Shown: positions 1-8,233 of the stretch, one piece after another
Position numbering within the stretch: the first letter of the stretch is position 1
Layout: each line of letters opens with the position of its first letter
Source of the DNA: Herbiconiux ginsengi
GTDB taxonomy: Bacteria > Actinomycetota > Actinomycetes > Actinomycetales > Microbacteriaceae
Assembly (NCBI RefSeq): GCF_900107435.1
Contig: NZ_FNPZ01000002.1
Location: forward strand, 760,979-824,978
Direction: 5' to 3'
DNA length: 64,000 nt
Notes under the pieces: generated by a model
Seen by the model: the letters and a program-made list of their open reading frames with translations, nothing else
Told to the model about the DNA's origin: nothing
The model's database searches: none
Made by a program: the position numbers and the translations under genes

Positions 1-21
1 CGGCCGGGCACCAAACACAGC

Positions 22-1017
22 TCACGCCAGACGGATGCCGCTCTGCAAGCGCGGCCGCAGCTCGAACGCCCGATCGATGCTGGCGCGGTCAGCGGTGCCC
101 ACGCCGTTGCGCAGCAGCTGCGGGAGCAGCGATCGGCGCACCACGATCGCGCCGGCCAGCCGCCCGCGTTGCACGACGTGCATCGGTTCGGCGAGGGCCG
201 CATCCGGAACCACCACGACGAGATTCGTGAACTTCACGCCCAGCGAACGACCGAGCGAGCGCGCCCCGCGGCTCAGTTCGTGCAGGGGCTCCTCGTCACG
301 GTGCACGCCGTCACCCACGATCTCGCCCTTGTGCAGACGAACCTCGCCGCCCCAGTCCTCGGACTGGATGGCGAACAGGCCGGCCGGACCGAGCACGACG
401 TGATCGATGGTCTCGGCCACGCCGCCGGCGGTGCGGCCGGTGAGCACGTTGTTCCAGATGGTGTAGCCGATGCCGAGCGTGCCGACGATGCCCGCCGTCG
501 CCTCCTCGGCGATCGCCTTGGCCAGCCAGCCGCGGATCTCCCGCGGTGCCGACCGCACGAGAGCCGGGTCGTAGGGATCGGGGATGCTCGCGCCGCGGCC
601 CACCCATTCGCGCAGCAGCGTGAGGTAGTGCTCGCGTTCCTGCCCGCCCGGATGCCCGTAGCTGCGCGCCCGCACCGAGGAACTCGCGGCGCGGCCGGTG
701 CGGAAACCCGACTGGAAGCCACCGCCGGGCGTCGACGCCGACCCGGATGCGCCCGCCGCGTGCGCCTCGCCGCTCCCGTAGCCGCCGGGCGCCATCGTGC
801 GGGCGCCCTGGCCACGGTCGTAGGCAGCACGGTCTTCGGGCGTGCCGACCCGCTCCCAGGCGTGCTGCAGCTGCACGAAGAGCGCAGCGTCTCCCCCGGT
901 GTCGGGATGCGTCTGCCGCAGCAGCCGCCGGTACGCCCGCTTCAGCTCGTCGTCGCCCGCGGCGGGGTCGACCCCCAGCACCTCGTAGGGGGTGCGGGCG
1001 GCGGGGCTGTCGGACAC
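22..1017 (-). CDS. J-domain protein with C-terminal NERD-like domain
   Basis: The 331-aa product starts with a DnaJ-type J-domain (about residues 10-60) with an intact HPD motif at residues 37-39, so it could stimulate an Hsp70. A Gly/Ser-rich linker follows, and then a NERD (nuclease-related) fold at about 185-290. In NERD proteins the second core strand usually carries an E-x-K pair. Here that strand reads FAIQSEDWGG (215-224), so the acidic/basic pair is replaced by Gln and Glu and nuclease activity is doubtful. I chose the GTG at 1017 because the J-domain begins nine residues later; the open frame continues to 1212, but that part translates the non-coding repeat upstream. The J-NERD combination is seen in other actinobacteria, but its role is unknown to me. 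Confidence 0.8.
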   Translation of the reverse strand: MSDSPAARTPYEVLGVDPAAGDDELKRAYRRLLRQTHPDTGGDAALFVQLQHAWERVGTPEDRAAYDRGQGARTMAPGGYGSGEAHAAGASGSASTPGGGFQSGFRTGRAASSSVRARSYGHPGGQEREHYLTLLREWVGRGASIPDPYDPALVRSAPREIRGWLAKAIAEEATAGIVGTLGIGYTIWNNVLTGRTAGGVAETIDHVVLGPAGLFAIQSEDWGGEVRLHKGEIVGDGVHRDEEPLHELSRGARSLGRSLGVKFTNLVVVVPDAALAEPMHVVQRGRLAGAIVVRRSLLPQLLRNGVGTADRASIDRAFELRPRLQSGIRLA

Positions 1018-1097
1018 CCGACAACGATATCGGGCCAAGACTGGAGCCCTACCCGAGGCCGGCTGGTTATTCGCCCACAGCGCACAAACGAGACGGA

Positions 1098-1250
1098 CAG
1101 CCGCGGGCCGCGCTCGACGACCCAGGGTGAGGAACACGAGATCGAAAGCCGCGGGCCGCGCTCGACGACCCAGGGTGAGGGCGAGGCCGCGACAGCGACC
1201 TCGCCCGAACATGTCGCCTCGCGCCGCAGCAGCGGCGGCGCGAGCAAAAA
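1098..1250. repeat. Dispersed repeat, copy A (tandem units plus hairpin tail)
   Basis: Two tandem units (about 1098-1140 and 1145-1180) share the block GCCGCGGGCCGCGCTCGACG followed by ACCCAGGGTGAGG. The second unit runs into a tail with a perfect 10-bp hairpin (1218-1227 / 1235-1244, CTCGCGCCGC/GCGGCGCGAG) ending in CAAAAA. The same unit and tail recur at 9735-10022 with about 90% identity by eye, in the same orientation and again next to a minus-strand terminator. It has no plausible coding function. Confidence 0.75.
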
Positions 1251-1279
1251 GCGATGCGCGACCGCAGGCCGCGCATCGC
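1246..1279 (-). terminator. Rho-independent terminator of the universal stress protein gene
   Basis: Read on the minus strand, a perfect 10-bp stem (GCGATGCGCG / CGCGCATCGC, 9-nt loop) is followed directly by TTTTTG, five bases after the stop codon of the universal stress protein gene. It has stem and U-tract in the correct order. Confidence 0.85.
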
Positions 1280-1284
1280 GGGAA

Positions 1285-2139
1285 TCACTGCACCCGCAGC
1301 ACGATGACGGGACACGGGGCGTTGAGGAGGACGTCGTGGGAGACCGAGCCGAGCAGGAAGCGGCTGAGGCCGCGACGGCCGTGGCTGCCGATCACCAGCA
1401 GCGACGCCTCCTTCGAGGACTTGATGAGGGCAGCGGCGGGCGCATCCAGTTCGATCCTGGTGTCGATCTCGACGTCGGGATGATCGGGGTCGACCTGCGC
1501 GAGCGTCGTCTCGACACGATGACGCGCCTGCTCCTCGAGCGCGTCGTAGAGCTCCGAGCCGTCGGTGAAGTCGGGCATCGAGAGCGGCGGCACGGTCCAG
1601 GCGCTCACGACGTGCAGCGGTTCGCCGAGCCGCGCGGCTTCGGCGATGGCCGTCTCGAGCACGTGAGCGGCTGCATCCGATCCGTCGATTCCGACGATCA
1701 CCCCCGCGCGATGCACCACCGGCAGATCGGGCACGACGGCCACGGGCACCTTCGCCGCGGCAGCCACCCTGATGCTCACGGCACTCGTGGTGAGCCGCTC
1801 GTAGGCGTCTTTGCGGTAGGTGCCGACCACGAGCAGGTCGGCCCCGATGCGCTCCGCCTCGGCGCAGAGCACGTCGACCGGTTTGCCCGAGAGCACCCGC
1901 GACGTGACCGTCACGTGCGGCGCCTTCGTATCGGCGTTGAACGCGGCCTTGCCGAGCACGAGTTCGCCGTGCTGCTCGAGCAGGGGTCCTGCCGTGAACG
2001 CCTCAGAATCCCACGAGGTGTCGGCGACGTAGATCACGTCGACGTCGTGCTGTGTGGCCTCCGCCCGGCGCAGAGCCCAGTCGAGGGCCACCTTGCCCGA
2101 CGGAGAGCCGTCGTACCCCACCACGATCGTGCCGGTCAT
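1285..2139 (-). CDS. Universal stress protein, tandem UspA domains
   Basis: The 284-aa protein has two UspA domains (about 1-142 and 145-284), the usual actinobacterial double-domain size. The first begins IVVGYDGS; the second carries the nucleotide-binding pattern G-x2-G-x9-G-S around GSHGRRGLSRFLLGSVSH near the C-terminus, so the second domain probably binds ATP. A purine-rich RBS (AAAGAGG) precedes the ATG. A terminator follows directly, so it is the last gene of its transcript. Likely a cytosolic stress/dormancy protein; the exact role is not deducible. Confidence 0.9.
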   Translation of the reverse strand: MTGTIVVGYDGSPSGKVALDWALRRAEATQHDVDVIYVADTSWDSEAFTAGPLLEQHGELVLGKAAFNADTKAPHVTVTSRVLSGKPVDVLCAEAERIGADLLVVGTYRKDAYERLTTSAVSIRVAAAAKVPVAVVPDLPVVHRAGVIVGIDGSDAAAHVLETAIAEAARLGEPLHVVSAWTVPPLSMPDFTDGSELYDALEEQARHRVETTLAQVDPDHPDVEIDTRIELDAPAAALIKSSKEASLLVIGSHGRRGLSRFLLGSVSHDVLLNAPCPVIVLRVQ

Positions 2140-2235
2140 CGTGCCTCTTTCTCTGTGTGCTGTTTCTGTGCGTGCGGCGTGCTTCGTGCTTCGTTCCGCC
2201 GGTCGTGTTTCGAGCGGATGGATGTCGCGGGCCGG

Positions 2236-2565
2236 TCAGCCCGTGATGTCGACCCGCGCGATCCGGTCGCCCTCGAGCGCGAACGCCATCGTCCCGCCCC
2301 CGTTGTAGCCGTTGCCGGTGACTTTGATGGCCACCGCGTAGACGCCGTCGTTCTCCGTGAAGCCCTCCACCTCGAAATGGCTCTGCACACCCATGTTCTC
2401 GTTCTCGTTCCAGGTGGCGATGCCGTCGCGGCCATGGAACGAGCGGCCCCAGTCGTCGAGCACGGCGTCGGCGGAGAACGCCGCCAGGAAGCGCTCCGTG
2501 TCGGACCGGTTCGTGGCGTCGAAGAAGTCGGCGATCGCGGGCGGGAGGTTCTCGAGACCGGGCAT
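2236..2565 (-). CDS. SnoaL/NTF2-like fold protein
   Basis: The 109-aa product has the look of a nuclear-transport-factor-2/SnoaL-like alpha+beta barrel: an N-terminal helix with FFDATNRSD, then the typical 'F...F..DAVLDDWGRSFHGRDGI' segment, then beta strands ending MAFALEGDRIARVDITG. This is the usual length of single-domain members, which bind small ligands or act as isomerases. Start chosen at the ATG at 2565, preceded by GGATGGAGG. The longer open frame upstream is not conserved-looking. It lies 96 bp upstream of the universal stress protein gene on the same strand. Substrate unknown. Confidence 0.75.
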   Translation of the reverse strand: MPGLENLPPAIADFFDATNRSDTERFLAAFSADAVLDDWGRSFHGRDGIATWNENENMGVQSHFEVEGFTENDGVYAVAIKVTGNGYNGGGTMAFALEGDRIARVDITG

Positions 2566-2712
2566 GCCTCCATCCTGACGGTTTCGGCGGCGGCGCACCA
2601 GAGACGCTGGGCGTGTCTTCAGGGTCGGAGCGCGCGGGCCCGACCACGGACGGATGCCGCGCTGACGCGAATGTTCAAGCGCACGCGGGCAGCGCATCCG
2701 TACCCTGGACCC

Positions 2713-3129
2713 ATGAGCGAACACGAGACCATCACCGCCCGTTTCTCGGTCACCGGCTGGGATCCGGCCGAGCTCGCCGGGCTCGCGACCGACGACACGG
2801 CGCCCGCCGATTGGGTGGGCGCCGTCACGATGCGCAAGTCCTACACCGCGGGGCTCGTCGGGTCGAGCGTGGCGCACTTCGTCTCATCGGGTGAGGAGGA
2901 GTCGGGTCGCGGCTACCTCGCCGCCGAGCGGATCACGGGCACCCTCGACGACGGGCGATCCGGCTCGGTCACCGTGCACCACGGCGCCCTGCAGCATCCG
3001 GGCGACCCGTCGGCGTTCGGCTACATCGTGCCGGGCACCGGAACGGGCGACTTCGCCGGTTTCCGGGGCCAGGCACGCATCCTGCACGACGCCGAGGGCC
3101 CCTACTTCGTGTTCACCCTCGAGGCTTGA
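2713..3129 (+). CDS. DUF3224 family protein
   Basis: This 138-aa protein matches the DUF3224 family in length and layout: an N-terminal strand (ITARFSVTGWDP), a central MRKSYTAGLVGSS segment, a GTLDDGRSGSVTVHHG turn and a C-terminal GDFAGFRGQARI...YFVFTLE strand pair. Members are small beta-barrel proteins related to allene-oxide-cyclase-like folds and have no assigned reaction. It starts at the ATG at 2713. It converges with the SDR gene, with a palindrome between them. Confidence 0.8.
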   Translation: MSEHETITARFSVTGWDPAELAGLATDDTAPADWVGAVTMRKSYTAGLVGSSVAHFVSSGEEESGRGYLAAERITGTLDDGRSGSVTVHHGALQHPGDPSAFGYIVPGTGTGDFAGFRGQARILHDAEGPYFVFTLEA

Positions 3130-3145
3130 GTGCCCCCCGACGACG

Positions 3146-3203
3146 CCGAGACGTCACTGTGCGCGCGAAAGGCCTGAACATGGCGCGGAAAGTGACGTCT
3201 CGG
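3146..3203. terminator. Palindrome between convergent genes
   Basis: Perfect 13-bp inverted repeat CCGAGACGTCACT (3146-3158) / AGTGACGTCTCGG (3191-3203) with a 32-nt loop, between the DUF3224 gene and the convergent SDR gene. It lacks a T-tract. By position it could act as a bidirectional terminator; it is also one of a set of long palindromes in the window. Confidence 0.5.
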
Positions 3204-3224
3204 GAGTGAGGCGGAGCGGGCGCG

Positions 3225-3932
3225 TCAGCTCGCGAGCTGGGGGTAGAGGGAGAGGATGGGGGCGGAGAGGCCCTGCTTCACCGAGGCGCTGAGCTCGTCG
3301 GCCAGCACTTCGTACTCTCCCGCCAGGAGGGCGGCATAGGAGTCGCGCACGACCACCGCGGGGTCGTTCTTCGGGTCGCTGGTGTGCGCGGCCATGGGGG
3401 TGTCGATCCAGCCCACGTGCAGTCCCGTGACGAGGGTGCCCTGCGGCGCGAGTTCGAGACGCAGTGAGTTCGTGGCCGACCACAGCGCCGCCTTCGCCGC
3501 GCTGTAGGCGCCGGCGACGCCGATCCAGCTCAGCACGGAGTGCACGTTGAGCAGTGCGCCTCCTCCGTTCGTGGCGAGCACCGGTGCGAACGCGCGCGCC
3601 ACGGCGACGGCGCCGAAGAAGTTGGTGTCGAACATGGCACGGAGCTCGGCGTCCGTGCCGGTGGCGATGCCGGAGCCCCCGCCGATGCCCGCGTTGTTCA
3701 CCACGACCGTCACGTCGTTCGCGGCGGCGGCCGCGGCGGCGATCGACGCGGCGTCGGTGACGTCGAGCTGAAGGGGAACGACACGATCGTCGGCCCACTC
3801 CTTCGGCGTGCGCGCGGTCGCGTAGACCTTGGCGGCGCCCGCCTCGAGGGCCTGACGCACGAACTCGGTGCCCAGACCGCCGTTGGCGCCGGTGACCAGC
3901 ACGACGGCGGAGTCGAACGTGGTGAGTGACAT
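3225..3932 (-). CDS. Short-chain dehydrogenase/reductase
   Basis: A 235-aa classical SDR. It has the Rossmann nucleotide motif TGANGGLG near residue 14, the NNAG motif near residue 80, and the catalytic Ser...Tyr-x-x-x-Lys (HSVLSW, then YSAAK). An Ala-rich run (AAAAAAANDV) sits just before the NNAG strand. A strong RBS AAGGAG precedes the ATG. It is divergent from an HxlR-type regulator across a 68-bp gap holding a perfect inverted repeat, which suggests that this SDR is the regulated target. Substrate unknown; quinone or aldehyde reduction is common for HxlR-linked SDRs. Confidence 0.88.
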   Translation of the reverse strand: MSLTTFDSAVVLVTGANGGLGTEFVRQALEAGAAKVYATARTPKEWADDRVVPLQLDVTDAASIAAAAAAANDVTVVVNNAGIGGGSGIATGTDAELRAMFDTNFFGAVAVARAFAPVLATNGGGALLNVHSVLSWIGVAGAYSAAKAALWSATNSLRLELAPQGTLVTGLHVGWIDTPMAAHTSDPKNDPAVVVRDSYAALLAGEYEVLADELSASVKQGLSAPILSLYPQLAS

Positions 3933-3969
3933 GGATGCTCCTTCTCGGTTGTGAAACCAAACCTAGCAT

Positions 3970-3994
3970 CCTGAGTCCGAACTTCCTACTCAGG
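3970..3994. promoter_or_regulatory. Candidate HxlR operator
   Basis: Perfect inverted repeat CCTGAGT (3970-3976) / ACTCAGG (3988-3994) with an 11-nt spacer in the short divergent gap between the SDR and HxlR genes. HxlR-family dimers bind palindromes of about this span, usually near their own promoter. Confidence 0.55.
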
Positions 3995-4000
3995 GGTAGA

Positions 4001-4471
4001 ATGCCTCACATGACCGCCTTGCTCGGCAAAGACCTCAACTGCTCCATTGCGCGCAGCCTCGAGGTGCTCGGCGAGAAGTGGACGCTGTTGATCGTGCGCG
4101 AAGCCTTCCGGGGCCGCACGCGCTTCTCGGAGTTCACCGATTCGCTCGGCATCGCCCGCGACATCCTCGCCAACCGCCTGGGCACCCTCGTCGAATACGG
4201 CGTGCTGTCCCGCCGGCCCTACCGCGAGGAGGGAGAACGGGAGCGCGAGGAGTACGTGCTCACCCCGGCCGGCCGGGACTTGCTGCCCGTCATGGCCGCC
4301 TTCGCCGCCTGGGGCGACCGGCATCGGCCGAGCGAATCGAGCCCGACCGTGCTCTACGAAAACGCCGGCTCGGGCGAACTCGCCGAACTCCGCTTCACGA
4401 CGGCCGAGGGGCGCATCCTCGACCTGGCGGATGTCGGCACCCGCCCCGGCCCCGGAACCGACCCCGTCTGA
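4001..4471 (+). CDS. HxlR-family winged-helix regulator
   Basis: A 156-aa HxlR/DUF24 winged-helix regulator. It shows the family core 'C-SIARSLEVLGEKWTLLIVRE' (the single Cys sits in LNCSI near residue 12 and is often redox- or electrophile-sensitive), a recognition helix around FSEFTDSLGIARDILANRL and a wing at RRPYREEGEREREEYVLT. The ATG at 4001 follows AGGGGTAG; the ATG nine bases later is an alternative. It probably controls the divergent SDR gene through the inverted repeat at 3970-3994. Confidence 0.87.
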   Translation: MPHMTALLGKDLNCSIARSLEVLGEKWTLLIVREAFRGRTRFSEFTDSLGIARDILANRLGTLVEYGVLSRRPYREEGEREREEYVLTPAGRDLLPVMAAFAAWGDRHRPSESSPTVLYENAGSGELAELRFTTAEGRILDLADVGTRPGPGTDPV

Positions 4472-4614
4472 GGCGCGCTCGGAGCCGCCTGCGCTCGGGC
4501 GCGACTCACGGAATACTGGACCCCATCCCGTCGTCGGCATCGGCGACGACAATTGATGCAAACGCATGAAGCGCGCCGGAACCTCGGCTCGCGGCGACGG
4601 ATGAGGAGCACCCC

Positions 4615-5649
4615 ATGGCACAGCAGCTCGAGCTCGGACTCGACACCTTCGGCGACGTCACGTCCGATGAGAGCGGCACACCACTCCCCCACGCCCAGGT
4701 GCTGCGCAACCTGGTGGAGCAGGGCGTGCTGGCAGACGAGCTCGGCATCGACTTCATCGGCTTCGGCGAGCACCACCGCAACGACTTCGCGGTGACCAGC
4801 CCCGAGGTCGTGCTGGCAGCCGTCGCCGCCCGCACCTCGCGCATCCACCTCGGCTCGGCCGTCACCGTGCTCTCCTCCGACGACCCCGTGCGGGTGTTCC
4901 AGCGGTTCTCGACGCTGGATGCGCTCTCGAACGGGCGCTCGGAGGTCATCCTCGGCCGCGGCTCGTTCACCGAGTCGTTCCCGCTCTTCGGTTACGAGCT
5001 CTCCGACTACGAGGAGCTGTTCGAAGAGAAGCTCAACCTCTTCGCCGAGGTGCGGAAGCAGGAGCCGGTGACCTGGTCGGGTGCCAAGCGGGCGTCGCTG
5101 ACGGCGCAGAGCGTGTATCCGCCGGTCGAGAACGGTCTGCTGAAGACGTGGGTGGGCGTGGGCGGCAGCCCCGAGTCGGTGGTGCGCACGGCGCGCTACG
5201 GGTTCTCGCTGATGCTCGCCATCATCGGCGGCGACCCCGTGCGGTTCGCACCCTACGTCGACCTGTTCCAGCGGGCGCAGGACCAGTTCGAGACCGGGCG
5301 CCAGCCGATCGGCGTGCACTCCCCCGGGCACGTCGCCGACACCGACGAGCAGGCCCGCGAAGAACTGTGGCCGCACTACTCCGCGATGATGAACCGGATC
5401 GGCCGCGAGCGCGGCTGGTCGCCGATGGGGCGGGGTCACTTCGAGCAGGAGGCCGGACCCGAGGGGTCGCTGTACGTCGGCTCGCCCGAGACCGTCGCCC
5501 AGAAGATCGCGAACACGGTGAAGACGCTCGGCATCGACCGCTTCGACCTCAAGTACGGCAACGGCGGCCTCTCGCACGAGAAGCTCCTGCACAGCATCGA
5601 GCTCTACGGCACCGAGGTCGTCCCCCGGGTGCGCGAACTCCTGGCCTAG
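4615..5649 (+). CDS. Luciferase-like (LLM class) flavin-dependent oxidoreductase
   Basis: A 344-aa member of the bacterial luciferase-like monooxygenase superfamily, close in pattern to the small LLM subgroup annotated TIGR03858. Visible features are the TIM-barrel start LGLDTFGDV, IGFGEHHRNDFAVTSPEV, SRIHLGSAVTVLSSDDPVRVFQ, the flavin-binding GRGSFTES/FGYELSDYEELF region and the C-terminal GSPETVAQKI. It is likely an F420- or FMNH2-dependent oxidoreductase. GAGGAG lies 6 nt before the ATG. The 143 bp upstream contain no gene I can support. Convergent with the alkylation-repair ORF across a long palindrome. Confidence 0.87.
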   Translation: MAQQLELGLDTFGDVTSDESGTPLPHAQVLRNLVEQGVLADELGIDFIGFGEHHRNDFAVTSPEVVLAAVAARTSRIHLGSAVTVLSSDDPVRVFQRFSTLDALSNGRSEVILGRGSFTESFPLFGYELSDYEELFEEKLNLFAEVRKQEPVTWSGAKRASLTAQSVYPPVENGLLKTWVGVGGSPESVVRTARYGFSLMLAIIGGDPVRFAPYVDLFQRAQDQFETGRQPIGVHSPGHVADTDEQAREELWPHYSAMMNRIGRERGWSPMGRGHFEQEAGPEGSLYVGSPETVAQKIANTVKTLGIDRFDLKYGNGGLSHEKLLHSIELYGTEVVPRVRELLA

Positions 5650-5677
5650 GAATCCTCTCGCGCGCACTCTTGGCCCG

Positions 5678-5729
5678 ACTCGTCCCAAATCGGCCCACAA
5701 CGCGTCTCTTGGGCCGATTCGGGACGAGT
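5678..5729. terminator. 20-bp palindrome between convergent genes
   Basis: Arms ACTCGTCCCAAATCGGCCCA (5678-5697) and its near-perfect complement at 5710-5729 (one mismatch), 12-nt loop, no T-tract. It lies between the stops of the LLM oxidoreductase and the repair ORF, so a bidirectional terminator role is plausible. Confidence 0.55.
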
Positions 5730-5739
5730 GAGCGGAGGG

Positions 5740-8145
5740 TCAGGCTGCCTCGCGCGCCAGGAGGGAGCGCTTGACCTCGACGCCCCAGGCGAAACCGCCC
5801 ATGGAGCCGTCGCTGCGGAGCACGCGGTGGCACGGCACGAACAAGGCGGGGGCGTTGCGCGCACACGCGCTCGCCGCGGCACGCACCGCACTCGGGCGGT
5901 CGAGGGCCGCCGCGAACTCCTGGTAGGTGAGCGGACTGCCGGGCTCGATCTCGCGGAGCTTCTCCCAGCCGAGCATGTGGAACTCGCCGCCCTTCTGCAC
6001 CACGGCGACGTCGTCGATCGCGTGGATGTCGCCCGCGTAGTAGGCGTGCACCGCCTCGGCCGCGGCGACCGTGCCGGCTTCGAGGGACGTGGGCCGGAGG
6101 CTCGGGGTGAGGCGCGCGACGAGCGCTTCGGGGTCGGCGGTCCAGCCGGAGGAGAGCACGCGCCCTTCCTCGTCGGCGATGATGCCGAACCGGCCGTCGG
6201 GGGTGTCGACGAACTGGATGGTGGCGGTCATGGGGTGGTCTCCTTCGTGAGGGGTCGTCGGGGTGGATGCGCGACGCCGGCGGGGCGGCGCAACGGAGGT
6301 GGTGGGGGTGGGGACGGCGGCCGACGCGGGCTCGGCGGGCGCGGGCTCGGCGCGCTCGGGAGCGACGGAGGCAGCGCCCTGCGGGGCGCCGGCTGCGGCT
6401 CGGGCGCGGAGCGGGGACCGACGGTCGATGGACGCGTCGGCGGCTGCACGGGTGCGGGGCGGGGAGCGGCGGGCCGCGGCGGCATCGGCCGCGGCTCCCC
6501 AGAGGTGGAGGCAGAGATAGGAGCGCCAGGGTGCGTAGTCGGCGGCCCAGGTGGCCAGCTCGCGCGGCGCATCCGGGAATCCGAGCGCCCGGGCACCCGA
6601 CCGCACCGCCACGTCGCCGGTGAGCAGGATGTCGGGGTTGCCGAGCACGCGCATGGCGAGGTAGCCGGCGGTCCAGTCGCCGATGCCGGGCAGAGCCGTG
6701 AGCCGGCGGCGCAGCTCGGCCGCGTCATCGCCCGAGGAGATCTCCAACTCACCGGAGGCGAGGGCTTCGGCCACCGCGACGACGGTCGCGATCTTGGCAC
6801 GCGGGCCGTAGAGCACCGATCCGGCGTGCGCGGCGATCTGGGCCGCGGTCGGGAAGAGCAGCGTGGGAACGCTCGCGGCGCGCGCACCCGCACCCGTCGG
6901 GCGGTCGGCGTCTGCTGCGGCGGTCTCGAGGGGTGTGCCGGCCGCGACGGCGAGCCGGTGCAGCATGGTGCGCGCGGCGGCGACGGTGATCTGCTGCCCG
7001 ATGATGGCGCGGAAGAGCATCTCGTGCGCATCCACCGCACCGGGCAAACGGATGCCGGGCACTGCGGCGACCCGGGCAGCGAGCGCTCCGCGCGCGCCCT
7101 CGAGGTCGCCTGTAGCGATTTCGGGAGGAGCTGCGTGCGACGCTCCTCCTCCCGAATCGGCGCCCGCGGCCGTGCCCGTCGTGTCTTCGGGCGAATGTGC
7201 GCGCGAACGAGCCCGCATACGGGCGTCGTGCGACGCAGGTTCGCCCGAAACGACATCCGCCCTGGCGGCGACGGCCGTCAGGGCCGCGTCGATGGCCACC
7301 GGGTCGGCGTCGAGGTCGAAGAGGCGGCGGATGCGCGCCACCAGCACCGGCAGGTCGCCGAGCGCCGTGAGGTGGGCGTCGAGCAGCAGACGCGATCCGC
7401 GATCCTGCCGCACCGTGAACCAGGCCGGGCCGCCGGGCAGTGCCAGCGACCGCGTGTAGAAATCGGGGCCCGCGATCTCGATGCCCGGGATCGCCCGCGC
7501 CATCAGCCAGGCGAAGACGCCCGCCGCGTCGAAGGGCTCGCGATAGGGCAGGGCGAGCTCGATCGCCCCAGGTGTCGCCGCCCGGGTATGGGCCTGCCGC
7601 GCCCGGATCTCGGTGGGCGTCGACTCGAAGACCTCTCCGACGGTGTCGTTGAACTGCCGGATGCTGGTGAACCCGGCGGCGAAGGCGATGTCGGCCATCG
7701 GCAGATCCGTCGACGTGAGCAGCGTGCGCGCCGTCTGCGCGCGGTGCGCCCGCGAGAGCGCGAGGGGGCCTGCGCCGAGCTCCTGGCTGAGCACACGGGT
7801 GAGGTGCCGCGACGAGTAGCCGAGGCGGCGCGACAGCCCGTCGACCCCTTCGCGCTCGATCACGCCGTCGCCGATCAGTCGCATGGCGCGGGCGGCGAGG
7901 TCGTCGCGCAGGTTCCAGGCCGGGGTGCCGGGCACCGCTTCCGGCAGACAGCGCTTGCAGGCGCGGTAGCCTGCCTCGTGTGCCGCAGCACTGGTCTCGT
8001 AGAAGGTGACGTTGGCCGCCTTCGGCGTGCGGGCCGGGCAGCTCGGGCGGCAGTAGATGCCGGTGGACCGCACCGCCGTGATGAACTGGCCGTCGAATCG
8101 CGGGTCGCGGGAGGCGATGATCCGGTAGCGCTCGTCGAAGTCCAT
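5740..8145 (-). CDS. AdaA-AlkA-Ogt fusion: alkylation repair protein
   Basis: One uninterrupted 801-aa frame holds three repair modules. Residues 1-75 form the Ada methyl-phosphotriester domain with its four zinc Cys (C32, C36, C63, C66). Residues 85-185 are an AraC-type HTH. Residues 195-295 and 345-555 are the AlkA glycosylase with helix-hairpin-helix [11 protein letters not shown] (485-495) and a catalytic Asp candidate in GDVAVR (D511). Residues 639-801 are the O6-methylguanine methyltransferase with active-site PCHRV (C772). In Mycobacterium tuberculosis AdaA-AlkA and Ogt are separate adjacent genes; here no stop separates them and an 85-residue Ala/Pro/Arg linker joins them. An internal RBS could also give free Ogt. 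Linker 299-343 is encoded by two palindromes. Start at the ATG at 8145; no RBS seen, so possibly leaderless. Confidence 0.85.
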   Translation of the reverse strand: MDFDERYRIIASRDPRFDGQFITAVRSTGIYCRPSCPARTPKAANVTFYETSAAAHEAGYRACKRCLPEAVPGTPAWNLRDDLAARAMRLIGDGVIEREGVDGLSRRLGYSSRHLTRVLSQELGAGPLALSRAHRAQTARTLLTSTDLPMADIAFAAGFTSIRQFNDTVGEVFESTPTEIRARQAHTRAATPGAIELALPYREPFDAAGVFAWLMARAIPGIEIAGPDFYTRSLALPGGPAWFTVRQDRGSRLLLDAHLTALGDLPVLVARIRRLFDLDADPVAIDAALTAVAARADVVSGEPASHDARMRARSRAHSPEDTTGTAAGADSGGGASHAAPPEIATGDLEGARGALAARVAAVPGIRLPGAVDAHEMLFRAIIGQQITVAAARTMLHRLAVAAGTPLETAAADADRPTGAGARAASVPTLLFPTAAQIAAHAGSVLYGPRAKIATVVAVAEALASGELEISSGDDAAELRRRLTALPGIGDWTAGYLAMRVLGNPDILLTGDVAVRSGARALGFPDAPRELATWAADYAPWRSYLCLHLWGAAADAAAARRSPPRTRAAADASIDRRSPLRARAAAGAPQGAASVAPERAEPAPAEPASAAVPTPTTSVAPPRRRRASTPTTPHEGDHPMTATIQFVDTPDGRFGIIADEEGRVLSSGWTADPEALVARLTPSLRPTSLEAGTVAAAEAVHAYYAGDIHAIDDVAVVQKGGEFHMLGWEKLREIEPGSPLTYQEFAAALDRPSAVRAAASACARNAPALFVPCHRVLRSDGSMGGFAWGVEVKRSLLAREAA
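6231..6245 (-). promoter_or_regulatory. ogt: Internal ribosome binding site and start for stand-alone Ogt
   Basis: On the minus strand AAGGAGA (6239-6245) lies 7 nt before an in-frame ATG (6231) inside the fusion ORF. Initiation here gives a 163-aa protein (5740-6231), the normal length of a free Ogt/MGMT, with its N-terminal strand and PCHRV site intact. This suggests the ancestral gene was separate and may still be translated alone. Confidence 0.6.
7116..7249. repeat. Two palindromes inside the AdaA-AlkA linker
   Basis: Arms TTCGGGAGGAG (7120-7130) / CTCCTCCCGAA (7146-7156), and TTCGGGCGAA (7186-7195) / TTCGCCCGAA (7240-7249). Both sit in the sequence coding for the low-complexity linker (residues about 299-343) between the two AlkA segments and keep the frame open. 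The first shares its TTCGGGAGGA core with intergenic palindromes near 26400 and 58607. Confidence 0.6.
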
Positions 8146-8160
8146 GGGTCGATTGTCACA

Positions 8161-8218
8161 CGGGCCACCGACACCTTCTAGCGGAAATCGGACATCGCGG
8201 TGCGGTGTCGGTGGCCCG
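8161..8218. promoter_or_regulatory. 15-bp inverted repeat in the repair/M4 protease divergent gap
   Basis: Perfect inverted repeat CGGGCCACCGACACC (8161-8175) / GGTGTCGGTGGCCCG (8204-8218), 28-nt spacer. It fills most of the 88-bp divergent gap between the repair ORF and the protease gene. It could be an operator (Ada-type proteins regulate their own promoter) or another member of the palindromic element set. Confidence 0.45.
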
Positions 8219-8233
8219 ACGTATGGTCGAGAC

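Noticed and set aside
1218-1244. Hairpin CTCGCGCCGC/GCGGCGCGAG as the terminator
   Set aside because: On either strand it lacks a following T-tract; the T-tract belongs to the adjacent GCGATGCGCG stem, which is the real minus-strand terminator.
1098-1250. Dispersed repeat as a CRISPR array
   Set aside because: Only two units with no regular unique spacers, and no cas genes nearby.
169-3129. A 986-codon plus-strand open frame and other very long frames such as 5728-8181 and 16812-18944 (+)
   Set aside because: They run antisense to clear genes, have Arg/Gly/His-rich translations without domains, and are the usual shadow frames of very GC-rich DNA. Only the last part of the first (2713-3129) is real.
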